The notes below the pieces were generated by a model. That model saw only the letters and a program-made list of their open reading frames with translations. It was not told where the DNA came from and ran no database searches. From the NCBI RefSeq assembly GCF_001436735.1, contig NZ_AYZE01000014.1, positions 1,409-65,408 of the forward strand: a DNA stretch of 64,000 bases, in the 5' to 3' direction. Made by a program: the position numbers and the translations under genes. Below are positions 1 through 9,793 of the stretch, piece by piece. Within the stretch, counting starts at the first letter, position 1, and every line of letters begins with the position of its first letter. Source of the stretch: Liquorilactobacillus cacaonum DSM 21116. GTDB lineage: Bacteria; Bacillota; Bacilli; Lactobacillales; Lactobacillaceae.

Positions 1-10
1 TTTTTAATAT

Positions 11-84
<74 letters not shown>

Positions 85-86
85 TT

Positions 87-160
87 GGTCCTATAGTGTA
101 GGGGTCTATCACGCCTGCCTGTCACGCAGGAGATCGTCGGTTCAAATCCGTCTAGGACCG
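87..160 (+). tRNA. tRNA-Asp (GTC)
   Basis: A 74-nt cloverleaf: acceptor GGTCCTA pairs with TAGGACC, discriminator base G160, anticodon GTC in the loop between CCTGC and GCAGG, and the usual GGTTCAAATCC T-arm. It is cotranscribed with the preceding tRNA-fMet and followed by a strong terminator, so it is the last gene of that tRNA operon. Confidence 0.95.
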
Positions 161-175
161 TAACGTATGATTACT

Positions 176-220
176 AAGTAGGAGATTTAGTCAAGCTTGA
201 CTAAATCTCCTACTTTTTTT
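176..220 (+). terminator. Rho-independent terminator of the tRNA operon
   Basis: A perfect stem of about 18 bp (GTAGGAGATTTAGTCA with its complement, tetraloop AGCT) is followed by seven T residues. It closes the tRNA transcript. Confidence 0.93.
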
Positions 221-261
221 CTATTTTCATAATATATACCTATTACTTATAAAAACAAAGT

Positions 262-290
262 GTTAAATGAATGGATAAGTGTGGTAAAAT
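262..290 (+). promoter_or_regulatory. Candidate sigma-A promoter of metK
   Basis: TAAAAT at 285-290 is preceded by TGG, forming an extended -10; a weak -35 (GTTAAA, 262-267) sits 17 bases upstream. The predicted start near 297 coincides with the first base of the SMK-box helix, which supports the assignment. Confidence 0.5.
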
Positions 291-296
291 GATATA

Positions 297-374
297 TGTT
301 ACAGCGTATTCCCGAAAGGATTCATTAATGTGAAGCTGCCTTGTAACCAAAAATATTGTAATGGGGGAATTATT
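297..374 (+). promoter_or_regulatory. SMK-box (SAM-III) riboswitch of metK
   Basis: The leader holds the conserved SMK-box blocks in order: GTTACA (298-303), TTCCCGAAAGGAT (309-321), CTGCCTTGTAACC (335-348) and GGGGGAAT (363-370). ATTCCC at 308-313 is complementary to GGGAAT at 365-370, so the Shine-Dalgarno is sequestered in the SAM-bound form. GTTACA can pair with TGTAAC (342-347). This family represses translation of SAM synthetase when SAM is plentiful and is characteristic of Lactobacillales metK genes. Confidence 0.92.
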
Positions 375-1565
375 GTGTCAGAGAAACATTTATTTACTTC
401 GGAGTCGGTTTCGGAAGGACATCCAGATAAAATAGCAGATCAAATAAGTGATGCTATTTTAGATGCTTTATTAGAAAAAGATCCAAATGCACGTGTAGCT
501 TGTGAAACAACAGTTACAACAGGATTAGTGGTTGTAGTTGGGGAAGTTTCTACGAGTGCATATATTGATATACAAAAAGTAGTTAGGAAAACTATAAAGG
601 ACATTGGGTATACTGGTGGTCAATATGGTTTTGATGGTGATAACTGTGCTGTTATGGTCGCTATTGATGAACAGTCCTCAGATATTGCACAAGGGGTTGA
701 TACGTCTTTAGAGACAAGAAATGGCGACATTGATCCATTAGATCAAATTGGCGCAGGTGATCAAGGGATGATGTTTGGTTATGCAATTGACGAAACACCT
801 GAATTGATGCCACTTCCAATTTCATTAAGTCATAAACTAATGCGAAAGATTGCTGAAATTAGGAAAAATGGGTCTTTAAATTATTTAGGACCAGATGCTA
901 AAGCACAAGTAACAGTAGAATATGATGAAAAAAATGTTCCAGTAAGAATTGATACTGTTGTCGTTTCAACACAACATTCAAAGAATGTAACATTGGAAGT
1001 AATTAGAAAAGATATAATTGAAAAAGTCATTAAAGCAGTAATACCTGCAGAATTACTTGATGAGAAGACAAAGTATTTTGTAAATCCGACAGGCAGGTTT
1101 GTTATCGGTGGGCCACAAGGTGATGCGGGATTAACAGGTCGTAAAATTATTGTTGATACTTATGGAGGATATGCACATCATGGTGGGGGTGCATTTTCTG
1201 GGAAAGATGCAACTAAAGTTGACCGCTCTGCCAGTTATGCTGCACGCTATATTGCAAAAAATATTGTTGCGGCAAAGATTGCTTCACAAATTGAAGTTCA
1301 ATTAGCTTATGCAATTGGTGTTGCACAACCAGTTTCCGTATCAGTAAACACTTATGGAACATCAAAAGTTGATGATAGTGAACTTGTAAAAGCGATTCGG
1401 AAGGTCTTTGATTTACGTCCTGCAGGAATTATAGAAATGTTGGATTTAAAACGACCAATTTATAAAAAAACTGCTGCCTATGGTCATTTTGGACGTACTG
1501 ATATTGATTTACCATGGGAAAAAACAGATAAGATTGAAGAACTTAAAAATATTTTGAAACTTTAG
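375..1565 (+). CDS. metK: S-adenosylmethionine synthetase
   Basis: Makes S-adenosylmethionine from methionine and ATP in the cytoplasm; a homotetramer in characterised relatives. The protein begins [19 protein letters not shown], with the ATP/methionine-binding GHPDK near residue 15, then [12 protein letters not shown] and GGGAFSGKD, the family signatures. I chose the GTG at 375 (396 residues, normal length), not the GTG at 330, because the GGGGG Shine-Dalgarno at 363-367 sits seven bases before it and the upstream extension would encode the riboswitch itself. Expression is controlled by the SMK box that overlaps this ribosome binding site. It appears monocistronic; no clear terminator precedes the leuS leader. 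Confidence 0.97.
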   Translation: MSEKHLFTSESVSEGHPDKIADQISDAILDALLEKDPNARVACETTVTTGLVVVVGEVSTSAYIDIQKVVRKTIKDIGYTGGQYGFDGDNCAVMVAIDEQSSDIAQGVDTSLETRNGDIDPLDQIGAGDQGMMFGYAIDETPELMPLPISLSHKLMRKIAEIRKNGSLNYLGPDAKAQVTVEYDEKNVPVRIDTVVVSTQHSKNVTLEVIRKDIIEKVIKAVIPAELLDEKTKYFVNPTGRFVIGGPQGDAGLTGRKIIVDTYGGYAHHGGGAFSGKDATKVDRSASYAARYIAKNIVAAKIASQIEVQLAYAIGVAQPVSVSVNTYGTSKVDDSELVKAIRKVFDLRPAGIIEMLDLKRPIYKKTAAYGHFGRTDIDLPWEKTDKIEELKNILKL

Positions 1566-1621
1566 TACAATCTTTCTTGATTTTTATTTTCTTGTTTGAT
1601 AAGATTAATTAAATATTATTT

Positions 1622-1858
1622 TGTTGAGAAGGAATATTAGTTTATTTTCTAGTTTAAGAGAGTGTATGGTTGGTGTTAATGCACACTAGGAAATTTATGA
1701 ACTCACCTTTGAATTTTTTGTTGAATTGTTTAATAGTAGGCAAGAACGGGACTTCCGTTATAAGGTTAAGTGCCAACATATGTTTGTTGGAAGATAGGTG
1801 GTACCGCGATTGCATTCGTCCTATGTATAACTCTTTATGGGTTTGCATAGGCTTTTTT
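1622..1858 (+). promoter_or_regulatory. T-box riboswitch, leucine type, upstream of leuS
   Basis: The T-box element AGGTGGTACCGCG (1796-1808) precedes a terminator stem, CCTATG (1820-1825) with CATAGG (1846-1851) and a T run to 1858. Stem I lies at about 1655-1790. The likely specifier is CTC (Leu) at 1702-1704, followed by the conserved purine A and CCT, the same context as the putative specifier in the thrS leader. Uncharged tRNA-Leu would favour the antiterminator and allow leuS transcription. The specifier choice is by inspection, not a folded model. Confidence 0.88.
1820..1858 (+). terminator. Regulated terminator of the leuS T-box
   Basis: CCTATG/CATAGG stem extended by weaker pairs, loop of about 20 bases, then CTTTTTT. 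It competes with the antiterminator formed by the upstream T-box sequence. Confidence 0.8.
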
Positions 1859-1884
1859 AGTTCATAAAAAGGATGGTTTTTAAA

Positions 1885-4299
1885 TTGGCATATATGCATA
1901 AAGAAATCGAAAAAAAATGGCAACATTATTGGGAAGAACACAAAACTTTTAAGACAACAGAAGATGAGAATAAGAAAAATTATTATGCATTAGATATGTT
2001 CCCATATCCTTCTGGACAAGGGCTCCATGTAGGACACCCCGAGGGCTATACGGCAACAGATATTATAGCTAGGATGAAAAGAATGCAGGGCTTTAACGTG
2101 TTGCATCCAATGGGATGGGATGCGTTTGGCTTGCCTGCAGAGCAGTATGCATTAAATACAGGACATTCACCTAAGGAATTTACTAAGGAAAATATTAATA
2201 ATTTTAGAAGACAAATCAAATCATTAGGCCTTTCATATGATTGGGAAAGAGAAGTTAATACAACTGATCCTTCCTACTATAAATGGACACAGTGGATTTT
2301 TGAAAAATTATATGAAAAAGGATTAGCCTATGAAGATGAAGTTGCTGTTAATTGGAGCCCAGATTTAGGCACCGTTGTTGCCAATGAAGAAGTAATTGAT
2401 GGCAAGACAGAAAGAGGTGGCTTCCCCGTTATTAGAAAACCGATGAGACAGTGGGTTTTAAAAATTACGGCCTATGCTGATCGCTTAATTGATGATTTGG
2501 AAGATCTTGATTGGCCAGAGAATATTAAAGAACAACAGCGTAATTGGATTGGTAAATCGGTCGGTGCAAGTATTAAATTTAAAGTGGAAGGTTTTGAAAA
2601 TAAGGAAGTTGAAGTTTTTTCAACACGTCCAGATACAATTTTTGGGGCCTCTGCTATGGTTTTAGCACCCGAACTTGACTTAGTTAAGGAAATAACTAAA
2701 GATAGTCAAAAAGATAAAGTTAATGCATATATAGATGAAATAGCACATAAGTCTGATCTTGAAAGAACTGATTTAGCAAAGGAAAAAACAGGTGTTTTTA
2801 CTGGTGCTTATGTAATAAATCCAGTTAATGGTGAAAAAATTCAAGTATGGATTGCTGATTATGTTTTAGCAACCTACGGGACAGGTGCTGTTATGGTTGT
2901 TCCAGCACATGACAATCGAGATTATGAATTTGCATCCAAATTTGGGTTACCGATTATCCCTGTTATTGAAGGTGGAAATGTTCAAAAAGAAGCATATACA
3001 GGTGATGGAACACATATTAATTCAGGCTTTCTGAATGGACTAGATAAGTCGCAAGCTATTGATAAAATTATTAGTTGGATGCAAGAAAAGCAAGTTGGTG
3101 ATAAAAAGGTAAATTATCGCTTGAGGGACTGGCTGTTTTCTCGACAAAGATATTGGGGAGAACCTATTCCTGTTATTCATTGGGAAGATGGGGAAATGAC
3201 ACTTGTTCCAGAAGATGAGTTACCTTTAAGATTACCAAAAGCAACCGATATTAAGCCGTCTGGAACTGGTGAAAGCCCCTTGGCCAATTTGGACGAATGG
3301 GTAAATGTTGTTGATAAAAATGGTAGAAAAGGGCGACGTGAGACTAACACAATGCCACAATGGGCAGGGAGTTCTTGGTATTTTTTGAGATATATTGATC
3401 CACATAACCAAGGACGAGTTGCTGATTTAGATAAGTTAAAAAAATGGTTACCAGTTGATCTTTATGTTGGGGGTGCTGAACACGCTGTATTACATCTACT
3501 TTATGCACGTTTTTGGCACAAGTTTTTATATGATATTGGCATAGTTCCAACAAAGGAGCCATTCCAAAAATTAGTGAACCAAGGAATGATTCTTGGGGAT
3601 AATCATGAAAAAATGTCCAAATCTAAAGGAAACGTTGTTAATCCAGATGATATTGTTGAAGAATATGGTGCAGATACATTGCGTCTTTATGAGATGTTTA
3701 TGGGGCCATTGGATGCATCAATTGCTTGGAGTACTGACGGATTGAATGGTGCAAATAAATTCATTAATAGAGTATGGCGATTGATTATTGATGAGAATGA
3801 TCATTTAAGGGATCGGGTGACTACATTAAATGATAATAGTTTAGATTTAATCTATAATCAGACAGTAAAAAAAGTCACTGAAGATTATACTGCGCTTCAT
3901 TTTAATACTGCAATTTCTCAATTGATGGTTTTTGTCAATGAAGCATATAAGGTTGATGCATTACCTTTGGACTATATTGAAGGTCTAGTGAAGATGTTGT
4001 CACCAATAATTCCTCATGTTTCAGAAGAGTTATGGACTAAATTAGGTCATGTTGGTTCGATTACTTATGAAAAGTGGCCAGTTTTTGATACAACTAAATT
4101 GGTAGAAGATACAGTTGAAGTTGTATTACAAGTAAATGGCAAAGTTCGGCAACGTTTAGCTGTTTCTAAACAAATTTCCAAAGACGTGTTGGAGAAAATG
4201 GCTTTATCAGATGAAAAAATAAAAAAAGAAATTACTGGAAAAGATGTAATTCGAGTAATTGTTGTTCCAGGCAAATTAGTAAATATTGTTGTAAAATAA
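1885..4299 (+). CDS. leuS: Leucyl-tRNA synthetase
   Basis: Class I synthetase that charges tRNA-Leu. It shows the HVGH form of the HIGH motif near residue 47, the [10 protein letters not shown] loop near residue 575, and an intact CP1 editing domain: the threonine-rich [10 protein letters not shown] segment and [19 protein letters not shown] with its conserved Asp. I chose the TTG at 1885 ([12 protein letters not shown], 804 residues), since an ATG at 1873 overlaps the AAGGA ribosome binding site; the family begins MAY-x-HK. It is controlled by the T-box upstream and followed by its own terminator, so it is transcribed alone. Confidence 0.96.
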   Translation: MAYMHKEIEKKWQHYWEEHKTFKTTEDENKKNYYALDMFPYPSGQGLHVGHPEGYTATDIIARMKRMQGFNVLHPMGWDAFGLPAEQYALNTGHSPKEFTKENINNFRRQIKSLGLSYDWEREVNTTDPSYYKWTQWIFEKLYEKGLAYEDEVAVNWSPDLGTVVANEEVIDGKTERGGFPVIRKPMRQWVLKITAYADRLIDDLEDLDWPENIKEQQRNWIGKSVGASIKFKVEGFENKEVEVFSTRPDTIFGASAMVLAPELDLVKEITKDSQKDKVNAYIDEIAHKSDLERTDLAKEKTGVFTGAYVINPVNGEKIQVWIADYVLATYGTGAVMVVPAHDNRDYEFASKFGLPIIPVIEGGNVQKEAYTGDGTHINSGFLNGLDKSQAIDKIISWMQEKQVGDKKVNYRLRDWLFSRQRYWGEPIPVIHWEDGEMTLVPEDELPLRLPKATDIKPSGTGESPLANLDEWVNVVDKNGRKGRRETNTMPQWAGSSWYFLRYIDPHNQGRVADLDKLKKWLPVDLYVGGAEHAVLHLLYARFWHKFLYDIGIVPTKEPFQKLVNQGMILGDNHEKMSKSKGNVVNPDDIVEEYGADTLRLYEMFMGPLDASIAWSTDGLNGANKFINRVWRLIIDENDHLRDRVTTLNDNSLDLIYNQTVKKVTEDYTALHFNTAISQLMVFVNEAYKVDALPLDYIEGLVKMLSPIIPHVSEELWTKLGHVGSITYEKWPVFDTTKLVEDTVEVVLQVNGKVRQRLAVSKQISKDVLEKMALSDEKIKKEITGKDVIRVIVVPGKLVNIVVK

Positions 4300-4345
4300 T
4301 TGTTTTGGATAACAATTATAGAAAGTAATAATAAAAAATAATTTT

Positions 4346-4398
4346 GAACCGGTTTTTAAAAAGTAAGATTCTATAAAACTTTTTGGAAATCGGTTTTT
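4346..4398 (+). terminator. Rho-independent terminator of leuS
   Basis: AACCGGTTTTTAAAAAGT pairs with ACTTTTTGGAAATCGGTT, followed by a T run ending at 4398. Confidence 0.85.
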
Positions 4399-4532
4399 TG
4401 ATATTCTTTAAATAGTTATATTAAGAAACTGAGTTTGTATTACATATTACTTAATTGTTATATCTTGCATTGCAACTCTTGCAAAATCAGTTTAAAATTA
4501 ACAAAGTGAATGATGAGAAGGTAGGAAAACCA

Positions 4533-6209
4533 ATGGTGAAAAAGGTACTTAGTGAATCAACGTTTCCTGAAGTTGGAAAAGAAGAAATTATATCCAAAAA
4601 AAATGAAATTGCAAAAGCAAAAATGTTACGTGGATCTGCGTGGATGACAATGGGCAGCATCTTCTCAAGAATATTGGGAGCTCTTTACATTATTCCGTGG
4701 TATACATGGTTTGGAAGGGAAAATCTTGCAGCTAACAACTTATATACACAAGGGTACACTGTTTATAGTGTGTTTCTAATGATTTCAATTGCGGGTATTC
4801 CATCGGCGGTGTCTAAGCAAATATCTAATTATAATGGACAAAATGAATATGCATTAGGACAGCGATTATATAAAAAACTTATATTGATAATGTTAGGTTT
4901 GGGGATAGTTTCCGCAATTATTATGTGGTTTATAGCGCCCTTTTTGTCTCAAAATGATAAAAATGTTATTCCAGTTTATCGCTCACTTGCTATTGCGTTG
5001 ACAATTATTCCAACAATGAGTTTGACTAGGGGATTTTTTCAAGGGTATCAAGATATGTTTCCTTCAGCAATGTCACAATTAATTGAGCAAATTGCAAGGA
5101 TTATATATATGTTAGGTACGACTTTTATAATCATGAAGATTCTAAAAGGGAGTTACGTTTCTGGTGTAGTACAGTCAACTTTTGCAGCTTTTATTGGAGC
5201 AATTGCGGGCTTGAGCTTCTTAGCCTGGTTTTACTTTAGAAAAAAAGATGAGTTTGCATTACTTGCAAAACAAAGTGCAAATGAACTAATAATTTCCGAT
5301 TCACAAATCATAAAAAACTTATTATTTGAAGCAATTCCGTTTGTGGTAATTAGTGTCTCTACAACTGTGTATAATTTGATTGATCAGTTTACCTTTAAGC
5401 AAATTATGTTACATTTTACGAATTATGGTGTAACTGCAATTAATGACTTATACACAATTTTTGCTGGTAATTCTAACAAATTAATAATGATTATTATTTC
5501 TTTGGCTTCAGCAATGTCTGCGACTGCGATTCCCTTATTAGCACAAGCATATTCAAATCATAATAAAGAACAAACTGCATTACAATTAGCTGATGCAATA
5601 GAATTGTTTTTCTTTATAATGTTGCCTTGTTCGTTAGGAATGGCAGCTGTTGCCAAACCTTTATATGTAGTTTTTTATCAGTATAACTTCACAGGTGTGT
5701 ACGTTTTAAGCTTTTCTGCATATGTAGCATTACCAATTGGTTTATTTATGGTATTGGCATCCTTATTACAAGGTGTATATCAAAATATGAAGGCAATCAA
5801 GTTTTTCTTAATAGGATTAGCAATAAAAATAATTTTACAATTTCCACTTACATTGATATTTCATCCTTTTGGTCCGTTAATGGCGACTGGGATTGGAATG
5901 ACTGTTTCAAGTTGTCTCATGTTAAGATATTTTTATTACAATTTGGAAGTTAATATGGGCAAGATTATCAAAAGATTTGATCAATTGCTGATTTTTTCAT
6001 TAGTGGTTTTTGCTGTTTCGCTTGGCCTAATTCAGTTAAGTGATATGTTTTTAAATCTAGAATATCGAATAACTGCACTTATTGTGCTCTTTATTGCAGT
6101 AGGAGCAGGCGGTTTGACGTATATTTATTTAGTATTGAAAACAAAAGTTGCAGATAAAATTATAGGCAGCCGTGCAGCAATACTGCGTAAAAAATTGAGG
6201 ATAAGGTGA
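4533..6209 (+). CDS. MurJ/YtgP-type lipid flippase (polysaccharide biosynthesis family)
   Basis: An integral membrane protein of 558 residues with about 14 hydrophobic segments and the MOP-superfamily (MurJ/SpoVB/RfbX) layout: a short cytoplasmic N terminus, then RGSAWMTMGSIFSRILGALY, which holds the family's conserved SRILG element. Members move undecaprenyl-linked wall precursors across the membrane; B. subtilis YtgP, which also sits beside a small-subunit pseudouridine synthase gene, flips lipid II. I chose the ATG at 4533 after AGGTAGGAAAACC, not the upstream in-frame ATG at 4455. The next gene follows after one base, so the two are cotranscribed. The exact substrate (lipid II or another polyprenyl-linked glycan) is inferred. 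Confidence 0.85.
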   Translation: MVKKVLSESTFPEVGKEEIISKKNEIAKAKMLRGSAWMTMGSIFSRILGALYIIPWYTWFGRENLAANNLYTQGYTVYSVFLMISIAGIPSAVSKQISNYNGQNEYALGQRLYKKLILIMLGLGIVSAIIMWFIAPFLSQNDKNVIPVYRSLAIALTIIPTMSLTRGFFQGYQDMFPSAMSQLIEQIARIIYMLGTTFIIMKILKGSYVSGVVQSTFAAFIGAIAGLSFLAWFYFRKKDEFALLAKQSANELIISDSQIIKNLLFEAIPFVVISVSTTVYNLIDQFTFKQIMLHFTNYGVTAINDLYTIFAGNSNKLIMIIISLASAMSATAIPLLAQAYSNHNKEQTALQLADAIELFFFIMLPCSLGMAAVAKPLYVVFYQYNFTGVYVLSFSAYVALPIGLFMVLASLLQGVYQNMKAIKFFLIGLAIKIILQFPLTLIFHPFGPLMATGIGMTVSSCLMLRYFYYNLEVNMGKIIKRFDQLLIFSLVVFAVSLGLIQLSDMFLNLEYRITALIVLFIAVGAGGLTYIYLVLKTKVADKIIGSRAAILRKKLRIR

Positions 6210-6210
6210 A

Positions 6211-6933
6211 ATGAGACTTGATAAGTTTATTGCTGATACAAAATTAGTGACCAGAACCCAAGCAAAATCGTTTATAAAAAGTGGTTTAGTTAGTGTCAAT
6301 AAAAAAATAAGTAGTCAAGCAAAATTACAAGTTAATCCAGAGTTAGACAGTATTGAATTATCGGGTCTTACACTTAGCTATCAAAAATATATTTACCTGA
6401 TGATGAATAAGCCAAAAGGAGTTGTTTCGGCAACGATAGATAGGGATTCTAAAACTGTCATTGATTTAATTAATGGCTTTAAGAAAAATGATTTGTTTCC
6501 TATTGGAAGATTAGACAAGGACACAACTGGCCTGATGATTTTAACAAATGATGGAGTATTGGCACACAATGTTCTATCACCAAAAAAACATGTAAAAAAA
6601 ACGTACCGTGCATTGATTGCGGGCGTAGTTAATAATGATACAATTGAGATTTTTAAAAAAGGGATTATATTAAAAAATGGAGAAGTGACTAAGCCTGCAA
6701 AATTAAGAATTATAGCTATTGATGAGGTTAAAGTTGAGACCTACATCGAAATAGTTATCTTTGAAGGAAAATACCATCAAATTAAACGAATGTTTGGGGC
6801 AGTTTCTATGAGAGTAAAGGAACTGCAAAGAGTAAAAATGGGGAATATAGTTTTAGATGAAAATATAGAACTAGGAAAATATCGTGAATTAACAACAGAA
6901 GAAATCCAGAAGTTAAGGCAAATTGAAGAGTAA
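6211..6933 (+). CDS. 16S rRNA pseudouridine synthase, RsuA family
   Basis: A 240-residue RsuA/RluB/E/F-family enzyme. An N-terminal S4 RNA-binding domain (MRLDKFIADTKLVTRTQAK, residues 1-60) precedes the catalytic domain with GRLDKDTTGLMILTNDG, where the Asp of RLDKDTTG is the nucleophile. E. coli RsuA acts on 16S rRNA U516. It begins one base after the flippase stop codon with an AAGGTG ribosome binding site and ends four bases before the convergent nnrD stop. The exact uridine target is inferred from family length and order. Confidence 0.88.
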   Translation: MRLDKFIADTKLVTRTQAKSFIKSGLVSVNKKISSQAKLQVNPELDSIELSGLTLSYQKYIYLMMNKPKGVVSATIDRDSKTVIDLINGFKKNDLFPIGRLDKDTTGLMILTNDGVLAHNVLSPKKHVKKTYRALIAGVVNNDTIEIFKKGIILKNGEVTKPAKLRIIAIDEVKVETYIEIVIFEGKYHQIKRMFGAVSMRVKELQRVKMGNIVLDENIELGKYRELTTEEIQKLRQIEE

Positions 6934-6937
6934 ATTT

Positions 6938-7786
6938 TTATATTCCACCAGAATTTTCCTGCATAAATCTTTGAATTTCGTTAATAATATCAGTAGGTAA
7001 TACAACATATTTATTATTGCTCAATTCTTTGGCAATGGCACTATGAGTGTAGACAGCAGCATCAATAACATGTTCATAGTGTTTTAATTTGAATTGTGCT
7101 AAAAAACCAGCAATTATGCCAGCGAGCGTATCACCCATGCCACCTGTTGCCATAAATGGCCCACCAATTTGGAGCTTTGAAATTGAACCATCTCTGTGAT
7201 AAATTGTTGTATGATGTTTTTTTAAAATAACAGTAGATTGCAATTGTTGTTGAAACAAGGTATTTTTTACATCATCTTGTACTGAAATTTTAATGCCACT
7301 CAAGCGCTCCCACTCCATTTGATGAGGCGTAAAAATGGGATGTATTTTTTTGATAAGTGGAAAAAATTCGTGATGTAAAGAAATAAGACTGATTGCTGAT
7401 CCGTCAATAATTAGTAGTTGTTGTGAAGAAGTATTTTGTAGTACAGTTTGTAAAATTTGCAATGAAGTAGTATCTGTTCCCAAACCAGGTCCGATAAGTA
7501 ATATATCAGCTCTAGTAATTGCGTCGATTAAAAGAAAATCAGATTGATAATCGATATACATTGCTTCTGGGACGATAGTATGGAGGGATGTCAAATTGTT
7601 CATTGAGGTTGCACAAGTTACTAATCCTGCCCCACAGTGGACAGCTGCCGATGTTGCCATAATTATTGCACCACCAAATTGAATATTTCCACCAATGGTC
7701 AGTACACGTCCAAAATTACCTTTGTGACTTTCTAATGGGCGAGTAGTGATTATTTGGTTTAGAATTTTTTTTTCAATAATATGCAT
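6938..7786 (-). CDS. nnrD: ADP-dependent (S)-NAD(P)H-hydrate dehydratase
   Basis: Repairs hydrated NADH and NADPH using ADP. The 282-residue protein is a stand-alone YjeF C-terminal (ribokinase-like) domain: SHKGNFGRVLTIGG near residue 20, GPGLGTD near 97 and the nucleotide-binding TGGMGDTLAGIIAGF near 213, with the catalytic Asp. No epimerase (NnrE/YjeF N-terminal) domain is fused, as is usual in lactobacilli. A GGAGGGAC ribosome binding site precedes the ATG. It is transcribed divergently from pepV across a 129-bp AT-rich gap. Confidence 0.93.
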   Translation of the reverse strand: MHIIEKKILNQIITTRPLESHKGNFGRVLTIGGNIQFGGAIIMATSAAVHCGAGLVTCATSMNNLTSLHTIVPEAMYIDYQSDFLLIDAITRADILLIGPGLGTDTTSLQILQTVLQNTSSQQLLIIDGSAISLISLHHEFFPLIKKIHPIFTPHQMEWERLSGIKISVQDDVKNTLFQQQLQSTVILKKHHTTIYHRDGSISKLQIGGPFMATGGMGDTLAGIIAGFLAQFKLKHYEHVIDAAVYTHSAIAKELSNNKYVVLPTDIINEIQRFMQENSGGI

Positions 7787-7915
7787 GTTGTCCCTCCTAG
7801 TGAAGATTTATTTTTATTATACAACAAAATATTTTTTGATTAGAATATTAATTAATAATATCAGAAGGTGATGTGATAAAATTATTACATGACAGATTTT
7901 TAAGGAGGAAAAGTG

Positions 7916-9316
7916 ATGAAAATTGATTGGAAAAATGAAATTAACCAAAGGAAAGATGCTTTATTACTAGATTTGACCGAATTATTAAAAATTGAAAGTG
8001 TTAGAGATGAGAAAATTGGTTCAAAAGATGCACCGTTTGGTCCAGGACCCAGAGAAGCTTTGGATAAATTTTTGGAAATTGGGCGAAGAGATGGATTTGA
8101 AACACTGGATTTAGATGGTGTCGTAGGGCATCTTGAATATGGTACAGGTAATGAAACATTGGGAATTCTAGCACACGTGGATGTCATGCCCGCAGGAAAT
8201 GGATGGGAAACTAATCCATTTGAACCAATGATAAAAGATGGAAAACTTTTTGCACGGGGAGCTTCTGATGATAAGGGACCTGCAATGGCAGCATATTATG
8301 GATTGAAGTTGATTAAAGAGTTAAATCTGCCAATCAGCAAAAAGGTCCGCATGATTATTGGTACCGACGAAGAAAGTGGATGGAGATGCATGACTCATTA
8401 TTTTGAGAAAATGCCACTTCCGGATTTCGGTTTTTCTCCAGATGCATTTTTTCCTTTGATTAACGGAGAAAAAGGTAATGTAAGCTTTAATGTTGACTTC
8501 CAAGGTGGAAATGGTTCAAATGCAAAATTACTGGATTTTTATGCGGGACTTCGTGAAAATATGGTTCCTAGAGATGCAATAGCACATGTAAGCGGTGTTG
8601 CATTTGAGGACACAAAAAAATTACTTGCAAAATTCCTGAGTGATAAACCAATTGAGGCAACAATTCTTGAAAAGGATGGTAAAGTTGAAATTGCAGTGAT
8701 TGGGAAAGCAGCCCATGCACAAGAACCAAAAAATGGTGAAAATGCAGGAACTTATTTGGCGCTCTTTTTAAAACAACTGAATTTAGGATCTGGGGCAAAA
8801 CAGTTTATTGAATTTGCTAGCAATTATTTACATGAAGATTCAAGAATGGATAATTTTAGTTTACATTATTCAGATGAAATTATGGGTGATTTAACAATGA
8901 ATGCTGGAATATTTAGTTTTGATGCCTCAAAGGGTGGGAGAATCACACTGAACTTTCGTTTCCCTAAAGGGATTGGAACTAAAGAGATTGAAGCAGCATT
9001 GATAAAAGTTGCCGAAACTTTAAATGCGCAAATTAATGCAACTGGGAAAACTCAAGAACCACATTATGTTTCTCCAGAGGATCCATTGGTTAAGACTTTA
9101 TTGGATGTTTATCAACGTCAAACTGGTAATGAAGGGTATGGAATGGTTGTTGGCGGTGGAACGTATGGACGATTAATGGAAAGAGGAGTGGCTTTTGGAG
9201 CAATGTTTCCAGGAACTCCAGATACGATGCATCAAGCTAATGAGTATATACCAGTTTCTGATTTATTAAAAGCAGCAGCTATTTATGCTGAGGCAATTTA
9301 TGAATTAATCAAGTAG
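7916..9316 (+). CDS. pepV: Dipeptidase PepV (M20 family)
   Basis: A dinuclear-zinc aminoacylase-like dipeptidase that cleaves dipeptides taken up or produced during proteolysis in lactic acid bacteria. Metal and catalytic residues are visible: ILAHVDVMPAG (His, Asp), GASDDKGP (bridging Asp), GTDEESGW (catalytic Glu-Glu), FSPDAFFPLINGEKG and the C-terminal GTPDTMHQANE His. Length 466 residues matches L. delbrueckii PepV. The AAGGAGG at 7902-7908 favours the ATG at 7916 over the GTG three bases upstream. No strong terminator follows; only a TTAATCAAA/TTTGATTAG inverted repeat at about 9341-9367. Confidence 0.95.
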   Translation: MKIDWKNEINQRKDALLLDLTELLKIESVRDEKIGSKDAPFGPGPREALDKFLEIGRRDGFETLDLDGVVGHLEYGTGNETLGILAHVDVMPAGNGWETNPFEPMIKDGKLFARGASDDKGPAMAAYYGLKLIKELNLPISKKVRMIIGTDEESGWRCMTHYFEKMPLPDFGFSPDAFFPLINGEKGNVSFNVDFQGGNGSNAKLLDFYAGLRENMVPRDAIAHVSGVAFEDTKKLLAKFLSDKPIEATILEKDGKVEIAVIGKAAHAQEPKNGENAGTYLALFLKQLNLGSGAKQFIEFASNYLHEDSRMDNFSLHYSDEIMGDLTMNAGIFSFDASKGGRITLNFRFPKGIGTKEIEAALIKVAETLNAQINATGKTQEPHYVSPEDPLVKTLLDVYQRQTGNEGYGMVVGGGTYGRLMERGVAFGAMFPGTPDTMHQANEYIPVSDLLKAAAIYAEAIYELIK

Positions 9317-9455
9317 ATTTTAGAATTTCTGTTTAATGCTTAATCAAATGGTATTGTTTTTGATTAGGTGTTGAACAGTTTTTTTAATTCTTTGAACTTT
9401 GAATTCATATTGAATTAGGGGTAAACTTGAATTGTATACAAAGGAGGATTTTAGC

Positions 9456-9701
9456 ATGCAAAAAGAATTTATGCATGAAATTGAATCGAATGTTTTGGAT
9501 GAAGATGATACAACAAAAACTTTCTTTATCCCAAGTAAGAAGGAACAATTAATAATTAGGGTAGACAAAGATGTACTTTCAAAACTTGAAAATGATTTGA
9601 AATTTGAAAGAATGTTGAAAAATTTGTTGAAAATGAGCTCTAGGAACACAAAAAAGGAAGTTGTGAATATAACAAAACGAAATTATCGTATTTTTCTTTA
9701 A
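9456..9701 (+). CDS. Small hypothetical protein
   Basis: An 81-residue, charged, soluble protein (MQKEFMHEIESNVLDEDD...) with a good AAGGAGG ribosome binding site at 9441-9447 and no signal peptide or membrane segment. The middle (EQLIIRVDKDVLSKLENDLK) looks beta-strand then amphipathic helix, faintly like a ribbon-helix-helix protein, but I cannot assign a family. An ORF overlaps it on the opposite strand without a comparable ribosome binding site. It lies between pepV and a YbjQ-like gene and could share a transcript with either. Confidence 0.6.
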   Translation: MQKEFMHEIESNVLDEDDTTKTFFIPSKKEQLIIRVDKDVLSKLENDLKFERMLKNLLKMSSRNTKKEVVNITKRNYRIFL

Positions 9702-9793
9702 TAATTATTTAAATTGTGTAGGTAATGTTCATAGTAGTGTTGCCTTCCCTTAGAATAAGAAAATAATATTTTTTATAAGTGAGGTAATTAAGA

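Noticed and set aside
1873-1884. ATG upstream start for leuS
   Set aside because: It overlaps the AAGGA ribosome binding site; the TTG at 1885 restores the usual N terminus.
1654-1941. 95-codon ORF on the minus strand
   Set aside because: It lies across the leuS T-box and the leuS start and has no ribosome binding site; the plus-strand RNA element explains the sequence.
1885-4299. Possible loss of editing in leucyl-tRNA synthetase, by analogy with ThrRS
   Set aside because: The CP1 editing motifs (TRPDTIFG and the conserved Asp in VPAHDNRD) are intact.
9344-9649. 101-codon minus-strand ORF opposite the small gene after pepV
   Set aside because: The plus-strand frame has an AAGGAGG ribosome binding site at the right distance and a typical charged composition; the minus frame is rich in Ser and Phe, as expected of an antisense shadow.
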